From: Symsagittifera roscoffensis
Taxonomy: Eukaryota > Xenacoelomorpha > Acoela > Convolutidae
Direction: 5' to 3'
Assembly: GCF_963678635.1 (NCBI RefSeq)
Contig: NC_087063.1
Coordinates: 57,046,759-57,110,758 of the forward strand
Length of the DNA stretch: 64,000 bases
Shown: positions 19,407 through 30,042 of the stretch, piece after piece
How positions within the stretch are numbered: position 1 is the first letter of the stretch
Layout of the letters: each line of letters opens with the position of its first letter
Notes under the pieces: model-generated
What the model was told of the DNA's origin: nothing
What the model saw: only the letters and a program-made list of their open reading frames with translations
The model's database searches: none
Position numbers and translations under genes: made by a program

Positions 19407-19877
19407 GAATTACCTTACCGACTCAAGAATTGCCTTACCGACTCAAGAATTGACCAACTTAAGAATTCTCTAGAAATGTCTCCTTTCAAATACTTGCTGC
19501 AGGTGTCGATTATCGCAAGTTCAATCAAGATTTCCCTTTCTGTCTCTCGCTTGAGTATAGTTGGATTTTCAACTTTGTTTATCAAACTTGATCTGAAAAC
19601 AAAAACCATATTAAGACTTAATATGTCATGTTCCTAACCTAGAAACCCCCCTTTTACCAGTATGGTTAAAATCTTATCATTTTCATTCCACTAAAAACAA
19701 TTCAATTGGAATTTCCTTAAAAGCATGCAGATTCATTTTATGTTTTAGCACCGTTAATCCTTCTAAAATCAATTGTCATGCCAATCGCCTCTTAAGATCC
19801 CTTTACCTGTGCCGCACCCCAGTACCTAACTCAAGACTCCTCCCTCGCGCCCAACTCGAGACCCCCGTGTGCCCAAC
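19407..19877 (-). other. Gap between gag-pol and ORF2 in A
   Basis: About 470 bp. It contains three near-copies of a 22-bp unit with CTCAAGAATT (plus strand 19403-19454), a likely 3' splice site, and a block (GAATCTGCATGC...TCCAATTGAATT) that is also present in the B gap. The minus-strand 64-aa frame at 19415-19609 begins upstream of the acceptor and is not conserved in B, so it is not called as a gene. Confidence 0.65.
19593..19610 (-). promoter_or_regulatory. Likely 3' splice acceptor for an ORF2 mRNA (A)
   Basis: The minus strand reads GGTTTTTGTTTTCAG followed by ATCAAG, a strong pyrimidine tract with TTTTCAG/A. Equivalent sites stand in the same gap of B and C. A spliced (or trans-spliced) mRNA would explain how ORF2, about 9 kb from the promoter, is translated. 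The donor is not identified. Confidence 0.55.
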
Positions 19878-21889
19878 TCAGGCGATGCTCAAGTAGTATT
19901 TCTTGTGAAGATACACCATTATCTCAGTTTCCGCGAAGACTACGTGTAGGATAGCGTACAATTCCCTTGAGCTCAGTTTGCCCCTGTTTGGGTCATACAC
20001 CGGCATTGTGACCTCCGTTATTCCTCTTTCAATCATGAAGTCTCGTAGTCTTGTTATTGCCAACATCACGTGTTCGGGATCAATTGTGTTCATGTCATTG
20101 ACCCTCGTCACTAGGAAGCACAGATATTTGCCCGGGACTTGTGCTACTGATGGTGGAAGCGCTGCCATCCCTCCCAGTCCTGGTCTCTGTCTGAACAGAA
20201 ACTCCACATTCTGGTACTCTCTTTTGAAGTCAGCTTCCAATCTTGATTTGAAACTCATGTCCGCCGTGACGCAGATCGCGCTAGTCCTGTTTGACAGGAT
20301 GAAGTCGCTATCCGTTATCATGATGTTTTCCGAGTACTCATTGGGTATTTCAAACTTCGTTTTGAAATTCCGACCTATGGTAGGCTCTGGCTCTTCTTCT
20401 TCCAGTTCCAATTCGCTTGTTTCTCTCACTTCCTTGAGCTTCTTTATCATCAAATTTTCGGTGTGGGTAAGTCCTACCCCCACTCCCCGGACAAAAATAT
20501 TTATCGACGTCCCCGTCGATGTTGTCGGGTCTGAATTGTCCGGAGGAATGTCCAGTGGCCTGTCTGTTGCCGTCCATCCGAAAAGAGGGTCATTTGTCTT
20601 CATATAATTTGCCGATGACACGTCGACTTGTTGAATGCTTTGTCCTTCGTGGCTCTCGTCTTTGACATCGCGCATCCACTCTAGTATCCTCAAGTTCGTG
20701 TTCTCCCTCCTCTCTATCTCACTCTGTTCGAGATCCGTCTCCAATTCTGGTGTCGAGTAGTCTTCCTGCGGATAGTGTCCACCATCGTCAATGACCTGCC
20801 ATTCCTCTTCGGCTTCCAGTTCGCCTGTACTCAGTAGTTCCTCGCCCAATTTGTCTGGCTGTATCTTATCGATCAAGAAGTCATCCCCGTATCTGTTGTA
20901 CCTCAAGCCGGTCCGTTTACGATTGCCAGTCCTGGTTCCCGGTGGTATTGGTCGATCTGGCTCCATCCACTTCGGCACCTCATCTTGCTCCGGGTCGTTC
21001 CAGTCTTCTTCTACCAACGATCCTGCTTCAGACTCCACCTCTATCTTTTCATTGTCGTGCAAACTCAAGTTCTCATTACCATCATTTTTCTCTCTGGTGC
21101 GTTTTTCATTCACTTCACACGCTGGCTCTACCACCAGGTACTCGAGACCCTCCATGTCCTTCGGTATGCACCAGTCCTCCGGGGACGGAACGTGAGGCTT
21201 CAGATTTTCATAATGTGCTGCTCGCCCAGTACTCAAGCGGTAAAACCGTCCTTGTTGATGAACTTCCGTTATCATGAATGGTCCCCTCCACTTCTTGAGT
21301 AGTTTCTTCGTTCCCTTGGGCGGTATGACATTTTGAAAGACCCACACGTATTGGCCCACCTCATATGGCTTTGCTTGTAATATTTTTTCGTCATATTTTC
21401 TGAGTTGCCTCATTTCCGCTTGCGCCGTGTTACTCCTGCATAGCTCGTTTAGCTCCTGTTGTCTTTTGATCGCTTCTTTCACGTATGCCTGAGGCGACGT
21501 CCTTTTCCCCTCGTATTCCGGGTAAAAGAATATCAGAGGCATTGCTCTCCCCCTGCCCGTCAACATCATGAAGGGACTGATGCCCGTCGTTGAGTGCTGT
21601 GTACTGTTGTAGGCCCCTAATACCTGTGGCAGGTATTTATCCCAGTCCGCCATGTATCTTGAGCAGTACACCCTTAACATGTTGACCAGTGTCCTGTTCT
21701 GTCTCTCTACCAACCCGTTGGTCTGTGGATGGTAGTTTGTCGAGTGTGCTTGAGCAATGTGCGATCTCCTCATCAATTCTTTTGTCAAGTCCCCCACAAA
21801 AGCTTTGCCGTTGTCCGACTGGAAAGTCATTGGACAACCATACCGCGATATCCAATGCGTTATCAGATGATCACATGTCTCCTCGGCCG
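19878..21889 (-). pseudogene. Pol C-terminus in A: integrase core remnant, acidic linker, macro-like domain
   Basis: The 650-aa frame starts at the second catalytic Asp of integrase (FQSDNG) and keeps the Glu (VERQNRTL) and the C-terminal GPF module (WRGPFMITEV). The zinc-binding region and first Asp are lost in the 250-bp deletion at about 21889. A linker of about 230 acidic residues follows, then TSINIFVRGVGVGLTHTEN. The last 150 residues (about 500-650) resemble a macro fold of the TARG1/ALC1 type: DSDFILSNRTSAICVTADMS, a following ADFKREY helix, GKYLCFLVTR, a long helix, TMPVYDPNRGKL at the place of the catalytic loop, and a final MVYLHKKYYL strand. The usual glycine-rich ADP-ribose loops are altered, so ligand binding is uncertain. 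The domain is also present in C and, broken, in B. Confidence 0.75.
20460..20525 (-). other. Purine-rich hairpin block inside pol (possible central polypurine tract)
   Basis: In the sense direction ACGGGGACGTCGAT, then TTTTTGTCCGGGGAGTGGG and GGTAGGACTTACCCACAC. It contains two inverted repeats (ATCGACG/CGTCGAT and GTGGG..GTA/TAC.CCAC) and the same CCGGGGAGT purine core as the polypurine tract before the LTR. The nucleotide sequence is identical or nearly so in B (about 41250-41320) and C (about 55860-55915), although the flanking coding sequence has diverged. Confidence 0.5.
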
Positions 21890-22795
21890 AAGTATCCTTT
21901 GTTGTACTTTGTCTAAACCCTGGTGGCCCATCTGGTCGTGTGATCTGAAAAGCACCTCCGTCTGGTACAATTGTGGTAGTATGATGAGGTTGTGTTTGTG
22001 TAATATCTTTTCCTCATCTCTCCTCTTGCACGCTACCACCCCCTCAGCTGTGTGATAAAGTAAGTCTTTCTTTTCTTTGTAGAACTGGCTCAAGATCTTG
22101 TAGCTGTCTTCCTCAAGTTCCCCCTTCTCCTTGACCCCCGACTGGATCCATTTGGAGAGGTTACTTGTCATTTTGTCATTCTTTTGGGCTCTTATTAGGT
22201 CTGACAGCCTATATCTTGCCTTGACATGCTCCTTTAGCGCCATGATCTGTCCATTCATCTCACCAGGGTTGTGGATGTCATCACTCAGCTTCACGCATAT
22301 CATCTTTTTCACAATTTTCATATCATCTTCTGGCACCAGATTCGTTCTGACGTTTGAGTTGCATGATAATTCCCTGAATGGCTTCCTTGAAACCGCAATT
22401 TTCTCAAGTTCTTCACCACCTCGTATCTCCTGTACGTCCAGATTGTACGTTCCTGAAGATGGATCCGTCTGTAACTCCCTGTCGTGGTGCCTTGTCTTCT
22501 CTTCCGCCAATATCATGCACAGACTGTCTTGTTTTTCGCTGCTCTCATCCGAGTCTTCATCCCATTCTTCACGCTCCCCGGACAATTTTCCTTCTCCGGT
22601 TTCTTCTTCCATGAACATGGAACACTCCCCGGACTCTTGACCTAGTCCCAGGTGTTCAGTATCTTCTTTGAACGTCACTTTCTTTTTCCTTACCTTTGTC
22701 TGCTCCAGAATGTTTTCGGGGATTTTGTCAACTAGTGACCGCACGACATCTTTGCTGTCAGTGACGCTTCCTCTTGAGGAGTCAGTATTGTTCAC
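21863..22795 (-). pseudogene. RNase H-integrase linker and integrase N-terminus in A
   Basis: 310-aa frame in the same phase as the preceding RNase H segment, parted from it only by a TAG at 22844. It is acidic for the first 170 residues and includes repeated SGE motifs. It then has a conserved ARYRLSDLIRAQKNDKMTSN block, a helical region, and the start of the integrase zinc domain (LFRSHDQMGHQG, giving the two His). The two Cys and the first catalytic Asp are removed by the deletion near 21889, after which the frame is wrong and stops. Confidence 0.8.
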
Positions 22796-22843
22796 TGTTT
22801 CTTTTCTCCGAAGTATAGTGACTTCCGGTTCCTCTTGACCCTT

Positions 22844-24187
22844 CTATTGGATCACGGGCTTCTCATCTGATAGTTTCTCGAGCAACCTCATTAAGTCATC
22901 ATCTATCTGCGCAGTTCCTGCTTCTACCTGGTTAAGATCATAGCCTTTTGCCTTGAGCGTCTCCCTCACGATCTTTGACTTTAGTATTATTTCTATCGGA
23001 ATCCTTCTGCTCTTCTTCAAGATGGTCTTTTCTGTAGGTTCTTTAGGTAATTCAGGATGATCTTCAATCGGTTCGCCTGATTTGTCCAGCCATCTCGTGA
23101 GTGTAAGACTGTCGTACGTTTCCTTGTCCATGAAGGAGAAGCCATCTTTGATTTCAGGTCTGTCTGCCTCTCTTTGCTCTTGTCTCTCATAGAACTCCGT
23201 CTTCTTACTCAAGCTGTCGGCATTCTGATGTTTATCTCGTGTTCTATGCTCAATTATCATGTTGTATCCGTCCAGGCGAACTATCCACCTCCCAATGTAA
23301 CTTTGGTCCATTGAGTACGTCTTCAGCCAGCTCAGTGCTCGATTGTCGACTCGCAACTTGAATGGCTCACTGCCCATGTATGCCCTGTATTTCTCGACAA
23401 AGGTAACCACCGCGAACATCTCTGCTTTCGGTGCTCCGTACTTCATTTCCGTGTCACTCAGGACTTTGCTCCCGTACGCTATTGGTCTCAAGACTGTCTT
23501 CCCATTCCATTCTTGTTCTTGATGGAGAATTCCAGAAATCGCGACTACCGACGCATCCGTGTCCAGCACGTACATCCCTTTCTCAGTCGGCATACCCAGT
23601 ACTGGTGCCTCACATAGCTCTTTCTTTATTCTCTGGAATGACTCTTCTGCTGCGTTGTTCCACGTGAACTTCTTGCCCTTGTGTCTCATTAATTGTTGCA
23701 TCGGGTATACCTTGTCCGCATAGCCTTTGATGAACTCTCTATAATAGTTAGCGAAACCCAGGAAGCTCATCAACTGGTGTTCTGTCTTCGGTGATTTCCA
23801 GGTTAGGACTGCTTCCACGGCGTCCGGATCAGGTCTGATGCCGTGCTTGTCTACCATCCTGCCCAAGTATTTTATTGAGTCCTTGAGTATCTCGCACTTT
23901 GATGGTTTACACTTTAGCCCCGACCTTTTCATGCATGCGAACACTTCGTCAAGTCTCTCAATGTGGTCTTCCAATGTGGGCGTCGCTATTACCACGTCAT
24001 CCACGTAGCACATTACCAGATTGCCATACTTCTTCGTCACGCCTATCAGCGCGTGTGCCATCAACCGCTGAAACGTGGCTGTGGCGTTGCAAAGTGTCCA
24101 AACGGCATCCGTTTCCATTGAAACAGACCCAACTCGCAGGCGAACCCTGTCTTGTCCCTGTCCTGCTTCCTTAGTGGTACCTGCCAA
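22844..24187 (-). pseudogene. RT second half and RNase H in A
   Basis: 447-aa frame. The genuine sequence begins at the LCNATATFQRL motif after a 2-base insertion near 24091; the residues before it are out of frame. The RT active site is CYVDDVV (about 24000). Then follow the thumb and connection (YLGRMVD, FLGFANYYREF) and an RNase H with the Asp of DTDASVV, Glu of KAEMFAV, Asp of RVDNRALS and Asp of NADSLSK, as in Ty3-type enzymes. It ends at a TAG (22844) where B has a sense codon. Confidence 0.88.
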
Positions 24188-24774
24188 AAGGCCGAGCCTA
24201 AATCAAGAGTCGTAAAAAATTTTGCATCACCTAACTTCGAGAGGCTCTCATCAATCCTAGGTATGGGATAGGCGTCCTTCACCGTGACGGAGTTCAGGTA
24301 TCGAAAGTCACAACAAAACCTCAACTGGTCGCCTTTCTTTTTGGCCATCACTACTCCACACGCCCACGGTGACTTGGATGGTTCTATCATGTCATACTCT
24401 AGTAACGTCTCGATTTCTTTTCTACACGCCTCCGATTTGTGTGGGGTCATGCGCCTCGCCCCCTCCCTGTGCGGTACCGCGTTCTCCTCAAGTTCTATTT
24501 CATGCTCAACAAAATTACAACACCCGATATCCGCTTTATGCCTCGAAAAAACTTCTTCGTTCCGCTCTAGTACGTCCTTGATGGCTTCGAGCTGTTCATC
24601 TTTCAGTTTGCCCCTCAAATGTTCAATCTCCGGCTGAACCGGTTTATCAGTTTGCATTTCATGTAGTGTGGGCCGCTCTGGAAAGTTCAAACAGCTCGAC
24701 AGCCCATCGTCTGTCTCTGACTTAAGTGATTTAACAAGACCTGAAGAATCTTTTATTTTCTGCAATCGTCTCAA
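24061..24774 (-). pseudogene. RT first half in A
   Basis: 237-aa frame carrying the start of the reverse transcriptase: SPWACGVVMAKKKG, RFCCDFRYLN, the first catalytic Asp in TTLDLGSAFWQVPL, and QWKRMPFG, after which the frame is lost near 24091. It is in phase with the gag-protease frame upstream, separated by a TAA at 24826. B and C have no stop at that place, so Gag and Pol were one uninterrupted frame and the stop is a mutation, not a recoding signal. Confidence 0.85.
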
Positions 24775-24825
24775 GATACAAATTTTGTCCCTATGATTGG
24801 GACAATCAACAACTTCATTTTGTTT

Positions 24826-27684
24826 TTAGTTATCCGTTGTTTCATATCGGGTTTTAACCGGTAAAGCATATCCCAGTTTCCTCCCTCTCTGTATCGTGAT
24901 CGGTATATCAAGGGTATTCAACAAGACACTGACGCAGATGCCGCTCTTCGTTATCGAAAATGATCTTCCTAAAACAGCAGCACTTTGACTATTAGGATTC
25001 GGAACTATACACACTTGCTTGTTGTCACTTAGTTCATTGTAATTTTTCATCCTCAGGCCTACGATTGCCGCTCTATTCGCCTTTAGCCTCACCCTACTAC
25101 TCAAGAATACCGGTGCTTTGGTTTCATTTGCCATTATTAAATTTACCGGTTTGATTGCGTACCTCCTATCCGGGTTCCGTATCCTGAACATTGCGTTATT
25201 TAGATCAATCGTTACGTCGAAATTCCTGATGAAGTCTCTGCCCAAAATGAATTGGTCAGATTCATCTAGGTTTTCTACCAGGAGAAAGCTCATCCACAGG
25301 TTACGTTCCCCCAAATTGAGGGCTATTATCGGCGTCCTGCCCAGCACCCGAAGTGCCCCTTTGTTTGCAGCTGACAGCCGTATTCTCGAGTCTATCAAAT
25401 CACCTTTGTCAAAGCCCATCCGTTCCCAAGTTTCGATTGGTATGACGCTCAAGACTGCTCCCGTATCAAGTAACCCACGTAACTGAGTCTTTTTGCCACT
25501 TATGTCTAGCACGTGCCCTGTCACATCTGCCTCCGTCCCGATGTGCATCGCATCTTCTTCAAGCATGGCGCAGTGTCCAATCGATCTCACTTTCAAATCT
25601 TCGTTCCCTACGTAGATTTGCCCAATTAGGTCTTCGTCACATGTTATCATTGTCTTGGTATAGATGTTGATTCCATCTATATTTAGCATCACCTCGTGTG
25701 GACCATAAGCTTCAGTATACCTGTTATCAACACGTACCGACTTGCTGCCCCCTCTCGTGAGTAGTGCTCTCAACGCTCTAGAAGTCGTTTGTGGGCTTAT
25801 ACAACTCAAGTAATCTGCGTACACGTCAATGTGCATTATTGTCTGGTCGCTCGGTTCGCTCAAGTTTCTGGTTACCTCGTGGCCGCCCACTGTGATTATC
25901 GACATTATTCTAGCCCCGATTTTCGATATGCCGAATGGCTTTCCCGTCACCATTTTTACAGTGTTACAATTCCCGGTCTCTGTCGAGCTCGGTTTAGCCT
26001 CTGGTGTTGGCTTTGATCCAGTTAATGCTTCGTTGAAATTCTGTCTTTCGATCTCCAGCTTTAGTCGTTGCTCTATTTCTTTCGCAGCCAGATCCTGTTT
26101 CACTTTGTTAATTGCTTCCGTCGCCGCTTTCTCATAATTTATCTCTAGGGAGTTCCTGGCTGCGGATTCTATCGCACCCTTAACATGTGTTGCAGCTTTC
26201 ACTGTTTTCGTCGGCAATTCCGTGCTCGGTGCTCCTAAGTTCCTAGGTTCAAACTCGTTTTGTCTGTTCCGCTGATTCTGCATCGCCGCTAATGCCAACT
26301 TATGTTTGGGGTGACTCTGGTCCTTGACCGCTTCCCAGAACAGGGGGCAATTCATTCTGAAGTGCCCTTCTTGGTTACAGAAGAAGCATCTCGCGCCTAT
26401 CTTGATGATTAAGCCGCTATAGTACTCGTGTTCCTCCATCTGGCTCATGTCCTCCTCATCCGGTGCGTATCCTAGACTCTTCATGCCTTGTTTGTATGTT
26501 GTGCAGTCAGCCACGTGGTGATCCGCCGACCCGCAGATCGCGCATGATCTGCGCTTGTCCATGTCAACTTTAGGCTTGTACCATGACGACCTCTGAGGTT
26601 GACTTCCCCCTTGCGTGTTCCTCTTTTCTGAATATGAGTATTTCTTGGGCTTCATCAGCATGTATTCCCTTGATTTCTGTCTCATTTCTTCTGGGGTCGG
26701 TGCGCTGTCTTTCGACAATGTGTAGTATGTTGCTAACATTGTTCTTAAGTCATCACTTTTTACCCCATCAATGAACTTCGAGGCAATGCTAAAGTTTCTT
26801 CTGTTCGTCGACACCTCTGGGTCACTCCTTCTTCTCAAGCTCTCAAGGTCATCTAGGAACCGATCAATTGACTCATCGTCCCTCTGCCTTCTCTTTTCAA
26901 ATCGCATCATCGCTTGGTGACCCTTCATGCCTGACCCGAATCGATTCAGCAATATTTCGAAGATTTTGTCCGCGGTATCGCGTTCTTCTTCTTTCTTTGC
27001 AACCACGCATTTTAATGCCGTGCCTTCCAGGTTGCTGAGTATGGCTGTGCATGCTTGCCTTTCATCATTTAAGTTATCTTGCTCTAGGTGTAATCTCATC
27101 ACTTCCACCCAGGTGTCAATGCATCCATCGGAGTCGTCTTTGAATTCTTTTGGCTTCTTGAAAGTTTTTCTTGATTTTCCGTCTCTCCTATCGCTCGAGT
27201 CAGTGTTCCTCGTGGCGAAGGCCTCTAGAGTCCTGTTCATCATCTCCCAAGTGCTTGCCCACGTCATGGCATCCGGACCTGCGTTGCTGCTAGCCGTTGA
27301 GTCCCCCGGACCACTCGTTGTGTTTGATGTTCCAATTTTCATGATTGTTTTAGCAGCCGTTGGTGCTATGCTTACCGCATCCCGGTTTAAAGGCAACGGT
27401 GTCGATTGCCGTTTGTTCCTTTGTGGTTCCACAAAGTCAACTCTGGTGCCTTGCGTACGATCCGCTGCCGGTATTTCTTGTGAGGTAGAATTTCTCAAGA
27501 TTGCATCCAATTTCGCCTGTATTGCACACGAACTTTCGGCCTGATTCCTGTTCATTGTGTCCATTCTCTTTTCCAGGCTACCTAATTGGCTGTTGACATC
27601 ATCATATCGGTTTTTCAACTGTTGCATATCTTTTTTGATGTTCTTATCTCGTTCTTCATTGGTGGCATCCACCTTGTCCGACAT
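24826..27684 (-). CDS. Gag (capsid, two zinc knuckles) and aspartic protease in A (952 aa)
   Basis: Main Gag-Pro frame. Its start at MSDKVDA is probably internal, because in B the frame is open upstream of this Met. A coiled coil comes first (NRYDDVNSQLGSLEKRMD), then a capsid-like region with a conserved FKDDSDGCIDTWVEVMRLHL block and RFEKRRQRDDESIDRFLDDL. Two CCHC knuckles follow: CAICGSADHHVADC (about 26530) and CFFCNQEGHFRMNC (about 26380). A basic linker leads to the protease with LLDTGAVLSVIP (about 25465) and the flap-side FILGRDFIRNFDV. It nucleates RNA packaging and processes the polyprotein by family knowledge. It ends in a TAA specific to this copy. Confidence 0.9.
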   Translation of the reverse strand: MSDKVDATNEERDKNIKKDMQQLKNRYDDVNSQLGSLEKRMDTMNRNQAESSCAIQAKLDAILRNSTSQEIPAADRTQGTRVDFVEPQRNKRQSTPLPLNRDAVSIAPTAAKTIMKIGTSNTTSGPGDSTASSNAGPDAMTWASTWEMMNRTLEAFATRNTDSSDRRDGKSRKTFKKPKEFKDDSDGCIDTWVEVMRLHLEQDNLNDERQACTAILSNLEGTALKCVVAKKEEERDTADKIFEILLNRFGSGMKGHQAMMRFEKRRQRDDESIDRFLDDLESLRRRSDPEVSTNRRNFSIASKFIDGVKSDDLRTMLATYYTLSKDSAPTPEEMRQKSREYMLMKPKKYSYSEKRNTQGGSQPQRSSWYKPKVDMDKRRSCAICGSADHHVADCTTYKQGMKSLGYAPDEEDMSQMEEHEYYSGLIIKIGARCFFCNQEGHFRMNCPLFWEAVKDQSHPKHKLALAAMQNQRNRQNEFEPRNLGAPSTELPTKTVKAATHVKGAIESAARNSLEINYEKAATEAINKVKQDLAAKEIEQRLKLEIERQNFNEALTGSKPTPEAKPSSTETGNCNTVKMVTGKPFGISKIGARIMSIITVGGHEVTRNLSEPSDQTIMHIDVYADYLSCISPQTTSRALRALLTRGGSKSVRVDNRYTEAYGPHEVMLNIDGINIYTKTMITCDEDLIGQIYVGNEDLKVRSIGHCAMLEEDAMHIGTEADVTGHVLDISGKKTQLRGLLDTGAVLSVIPIETWERMGFDKGDLIDSRIRLSAANKGALRVLGRTPIIALNLGERNLWMSFLLVENLDESDQFILGRDFIRNFDVTIDLNNAMFRIRNPDRRYAIKPVNLIMANETKAPVFLSSRVRLKANRAAIVGLRMKNYNELSDNKQVCIVPNPNSQSAAVLGRSFSITKSGICVSVLLNTLDIPITIQRGRKLGYALPVKTRYETTDN

Positions 27685-28419
27685 CGCTGGAGTCTCTCGT
27701 CTGTCGCCTTAGCCAGGTTAAAATAACTATCCAGATACTCGTGTTTGTTGTATTTCAACTCTTTCCTTATCAAGTCTCTATCTTCCTCACTGTACTTTAG
27801 TTTTTTGTCGATCTGATTTAGTTTTGTCATCAGGTCGCCAAGCTCAAGAGTAGCTGTTTCATGATCAGCAGTTGTCTTGTTTTCGGCTGTCGCTCCTGTT
27901 CTGGCTTGTTCTTCCTTTAGGTCGGCTTCTGTCGCCTTCGTGCTCACTGTCCCAAATGTTCGTGCTCTTTCAGTTTTTGATTCTTCGGCCGTGTTGTCTC
28001 TCGATTTCATTCCGACCATCATCGCCAACTTTTCTGTAAAAGATGTCTTCTATACTTGAGAGTCGTCTTTCACAGTTTCTCGGGTATTGCCTGTTGTGTC
28101 TTCCAACGCGTCTATCGGTTTTTGGATTTTGATCTTCCATATGGGGCATCGGTGTGGATTCCGTTGTCTTCTTCTCCACTTCATCTACGCTCTGGACTGG
28201 TGTCTCTAGATCGATCTCAATTGTGGGCTCCACTTGTTTGTCTTTAGCACCTTCTTTCGTCTTGTTCTCAGTACCACTCCTCGTGCTGACCATACTAACT
28301 GAAAAGTTATCTTTTGTCTTCTTTGGGCCCATTGATGTCGTTCCGCGCAGCGACGAGTTATATTTCGTGTTTGATCCAGTTGACCTTTTTTCGAGCACCG
28401 GTACCCTACTCCGTCTCAT
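27615..28419 (-). pseudogene. Gag N-terminus in A, two frameshifts
   Basis: Two frames (149 aa from 28419, 137 aa from 28028) that together match the 225-aa Gag N-terminus of B. The start MRRSRVP at 28419 is shared with B. The product is hydrophilic, Thr/Glu/Lys-rich, then coiled coil (LGDLMTKLNQIDKKLKYSEEDRDLIRKEL). Frameshifts lie near 28120 and near 27690; after each, the adjacent frame carries on the homology. No known domain other than the coiled coil. Confidence 0.8.
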
Positions 28420-28701
28420 TATTTCTATTTACAATTGCTCTTATTTACAATATTATTATATACACAATTCTATTCTAAGAATAAAAATTTTTGTGGAAAA
28501 ATTCTTAAAAGGAAATATACAACGTGATAAAAACGATGTTCCCAGTTCTCTTTCAAAACTTTTCGAGAAACTTTCTTTATTTGTGGTTACAACCGTACCG
28601 AGTTCCGACTAGTCTTGTTCTGTTTTAATTCTGTCTTAAAACACTTATTGTGATTTTACTCCAATTTTTATACCGTCCAAGACTTTCAGTTACTGTCCCT
28701 A

Positions 28702-29402
28702 CTCTTCTTTGTGCCGTCCCAGGCTTTCTTTCTACTGTCCCAAGACTGTTCGGTACTGTCCCAGTACTTTTTGTCAGTGTCCCAATACCCCTTTCCCAAG
28801 CCTAGTGTCCCAAGACTACTGTCCCAAGACTACTGTCCCAAGAATAGTGTCCCAAGGCTACTATCCCAGGACTAGTGTCCCAAGGCCACTGTCCCAAGAC
28901 TACTGTCCCAAGGCTAGTGTCCCAAGGCTACTATCCCAAGACTAGTGTCCCAAGGCTACAGTCCCAAGACCACTGTTCCAAGACCACTATCCCAAGACCA
29001 CTGTCCCAAGACCACTGTCCCAAGACCACTGTCCCAAGACCACTGTCCCAAGACCTGTCCCAAGGCTAGTGTCCCAAGACCACTGTCCCAAGACCACTAT
29101 CCCAAGACCACTGTCCCAAGACCACTGTCCCAAGACTAGTGTCCCAAGACCACTGTCCCAAGACCACTATCCCAAGACCACTGTCCAAAGACCACTGTCC
29201 TAAGACCACTGTCCCAAGACTAGCGTCCCAAGACCACTGTCCCAAGACCACTATCCCAAGACTGTATTGTCTCAAGGCTGTACTGTCCCAAGACTGTACC
29301 AAGACTGCTCCGGTCCAAGACTATCCCAGGACTGCACTGTCCCAAGACTGTCCCCAGACTGCACTGTCCCAAGACTTCTTTGGCACTGTCCCAAGACTAT
29401 TA
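28702..29402 (-). repeat. Minisatellite in the A leader, 14-bp unit
   Basis: Dozens of copies of ACTGTCCCAAGACC-type 14-mers (sense strand GGTCTTGGGACAGT), with variants ending AGGCT. The left third is degenerate and interspersed. The core GTCTTGGGACA is shared with the B leader array, where the period is 15 and 21 bp. Open frames such as 28709-29414 on either strand are artefacts of stop-poor repeats. Confidence 0.95.
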
Positions 29403-30008
29403 ACAAGTGTTTGAGCGGTGGGACCTCTTTCTTCTTCGTTTTAGGGACTTCTTGATTCACTTTACCTTGCACCACCACTCAAGCTCTAGTAAAAATTTTC
29501 CCAAAAACCCTCTCTTAGTGGCCAAATGCTGAACCCCCTTTTTTAGTTACCTCTTTTTCAATGTTCCAAGCAACTTGAAACCAAAACCTGTGCGCAGGTA
29601 TCTTGTGATCACCTGTTCGTATAAAAACCAAACACAAATCCTTACCAAAATGCAACAAAAATCTAAGCAAGATAAAACAATAAAAACAAAGAGATGAACC
29701 CACCTAAAACTCAAAGGTGACAAATGTCCACCTTCTATCGAAAAAATGTCTGGTACCTAATTGCCACGCGTTCTCCTCCCCCCTACTAGCGATCTTATGG
29801 GGTATCACAAGAACTGTCTATGTCCGTTCCCCCCTACCGATCCGACCAGGGTACCTACCTTAACCTGATTCTAATTTTGGATATCCGCTTCCTATGACCA
29901 ACGCGTGTAAATATCTAATGTAACTAAGTCGACGATGCCGAGCAATTAGTTACTCTAATGTGTCTCCCCTTTTTACAAATTATAACCGCCAACCTCTAAC
30001 TTAACCAG

Positions 30009-30042
30009 CCCCCCTTCTAACCTCCCCCATTTTTAGCCCCCC
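30009..30042 (-). other. G-run cluster in the A leader
   Basis: On the minus strand, runs of six, five and six G within 34 bp, with a further G4 near 29967. It is homologous to 9055-9133 in B. Confidence 0.45.

Noticed and set aside
19415-19609. 64-aa ORF upstream of ORF2 in A
   Set aside because: It spans the splice acceptor and three short repeats and has no counterpart in B.
24826-24828. Programmed stop readthrough between Gag-Pro and Pol in A
   Set aside because: B and C have sense codons at this place and read straight through, so the TAA is specific to this copy.
28702-29402. CRISPR array
   Set aside because: Head-to-tail 14-bp units with no spacers, in a eukaryotic retrotransposon leader.
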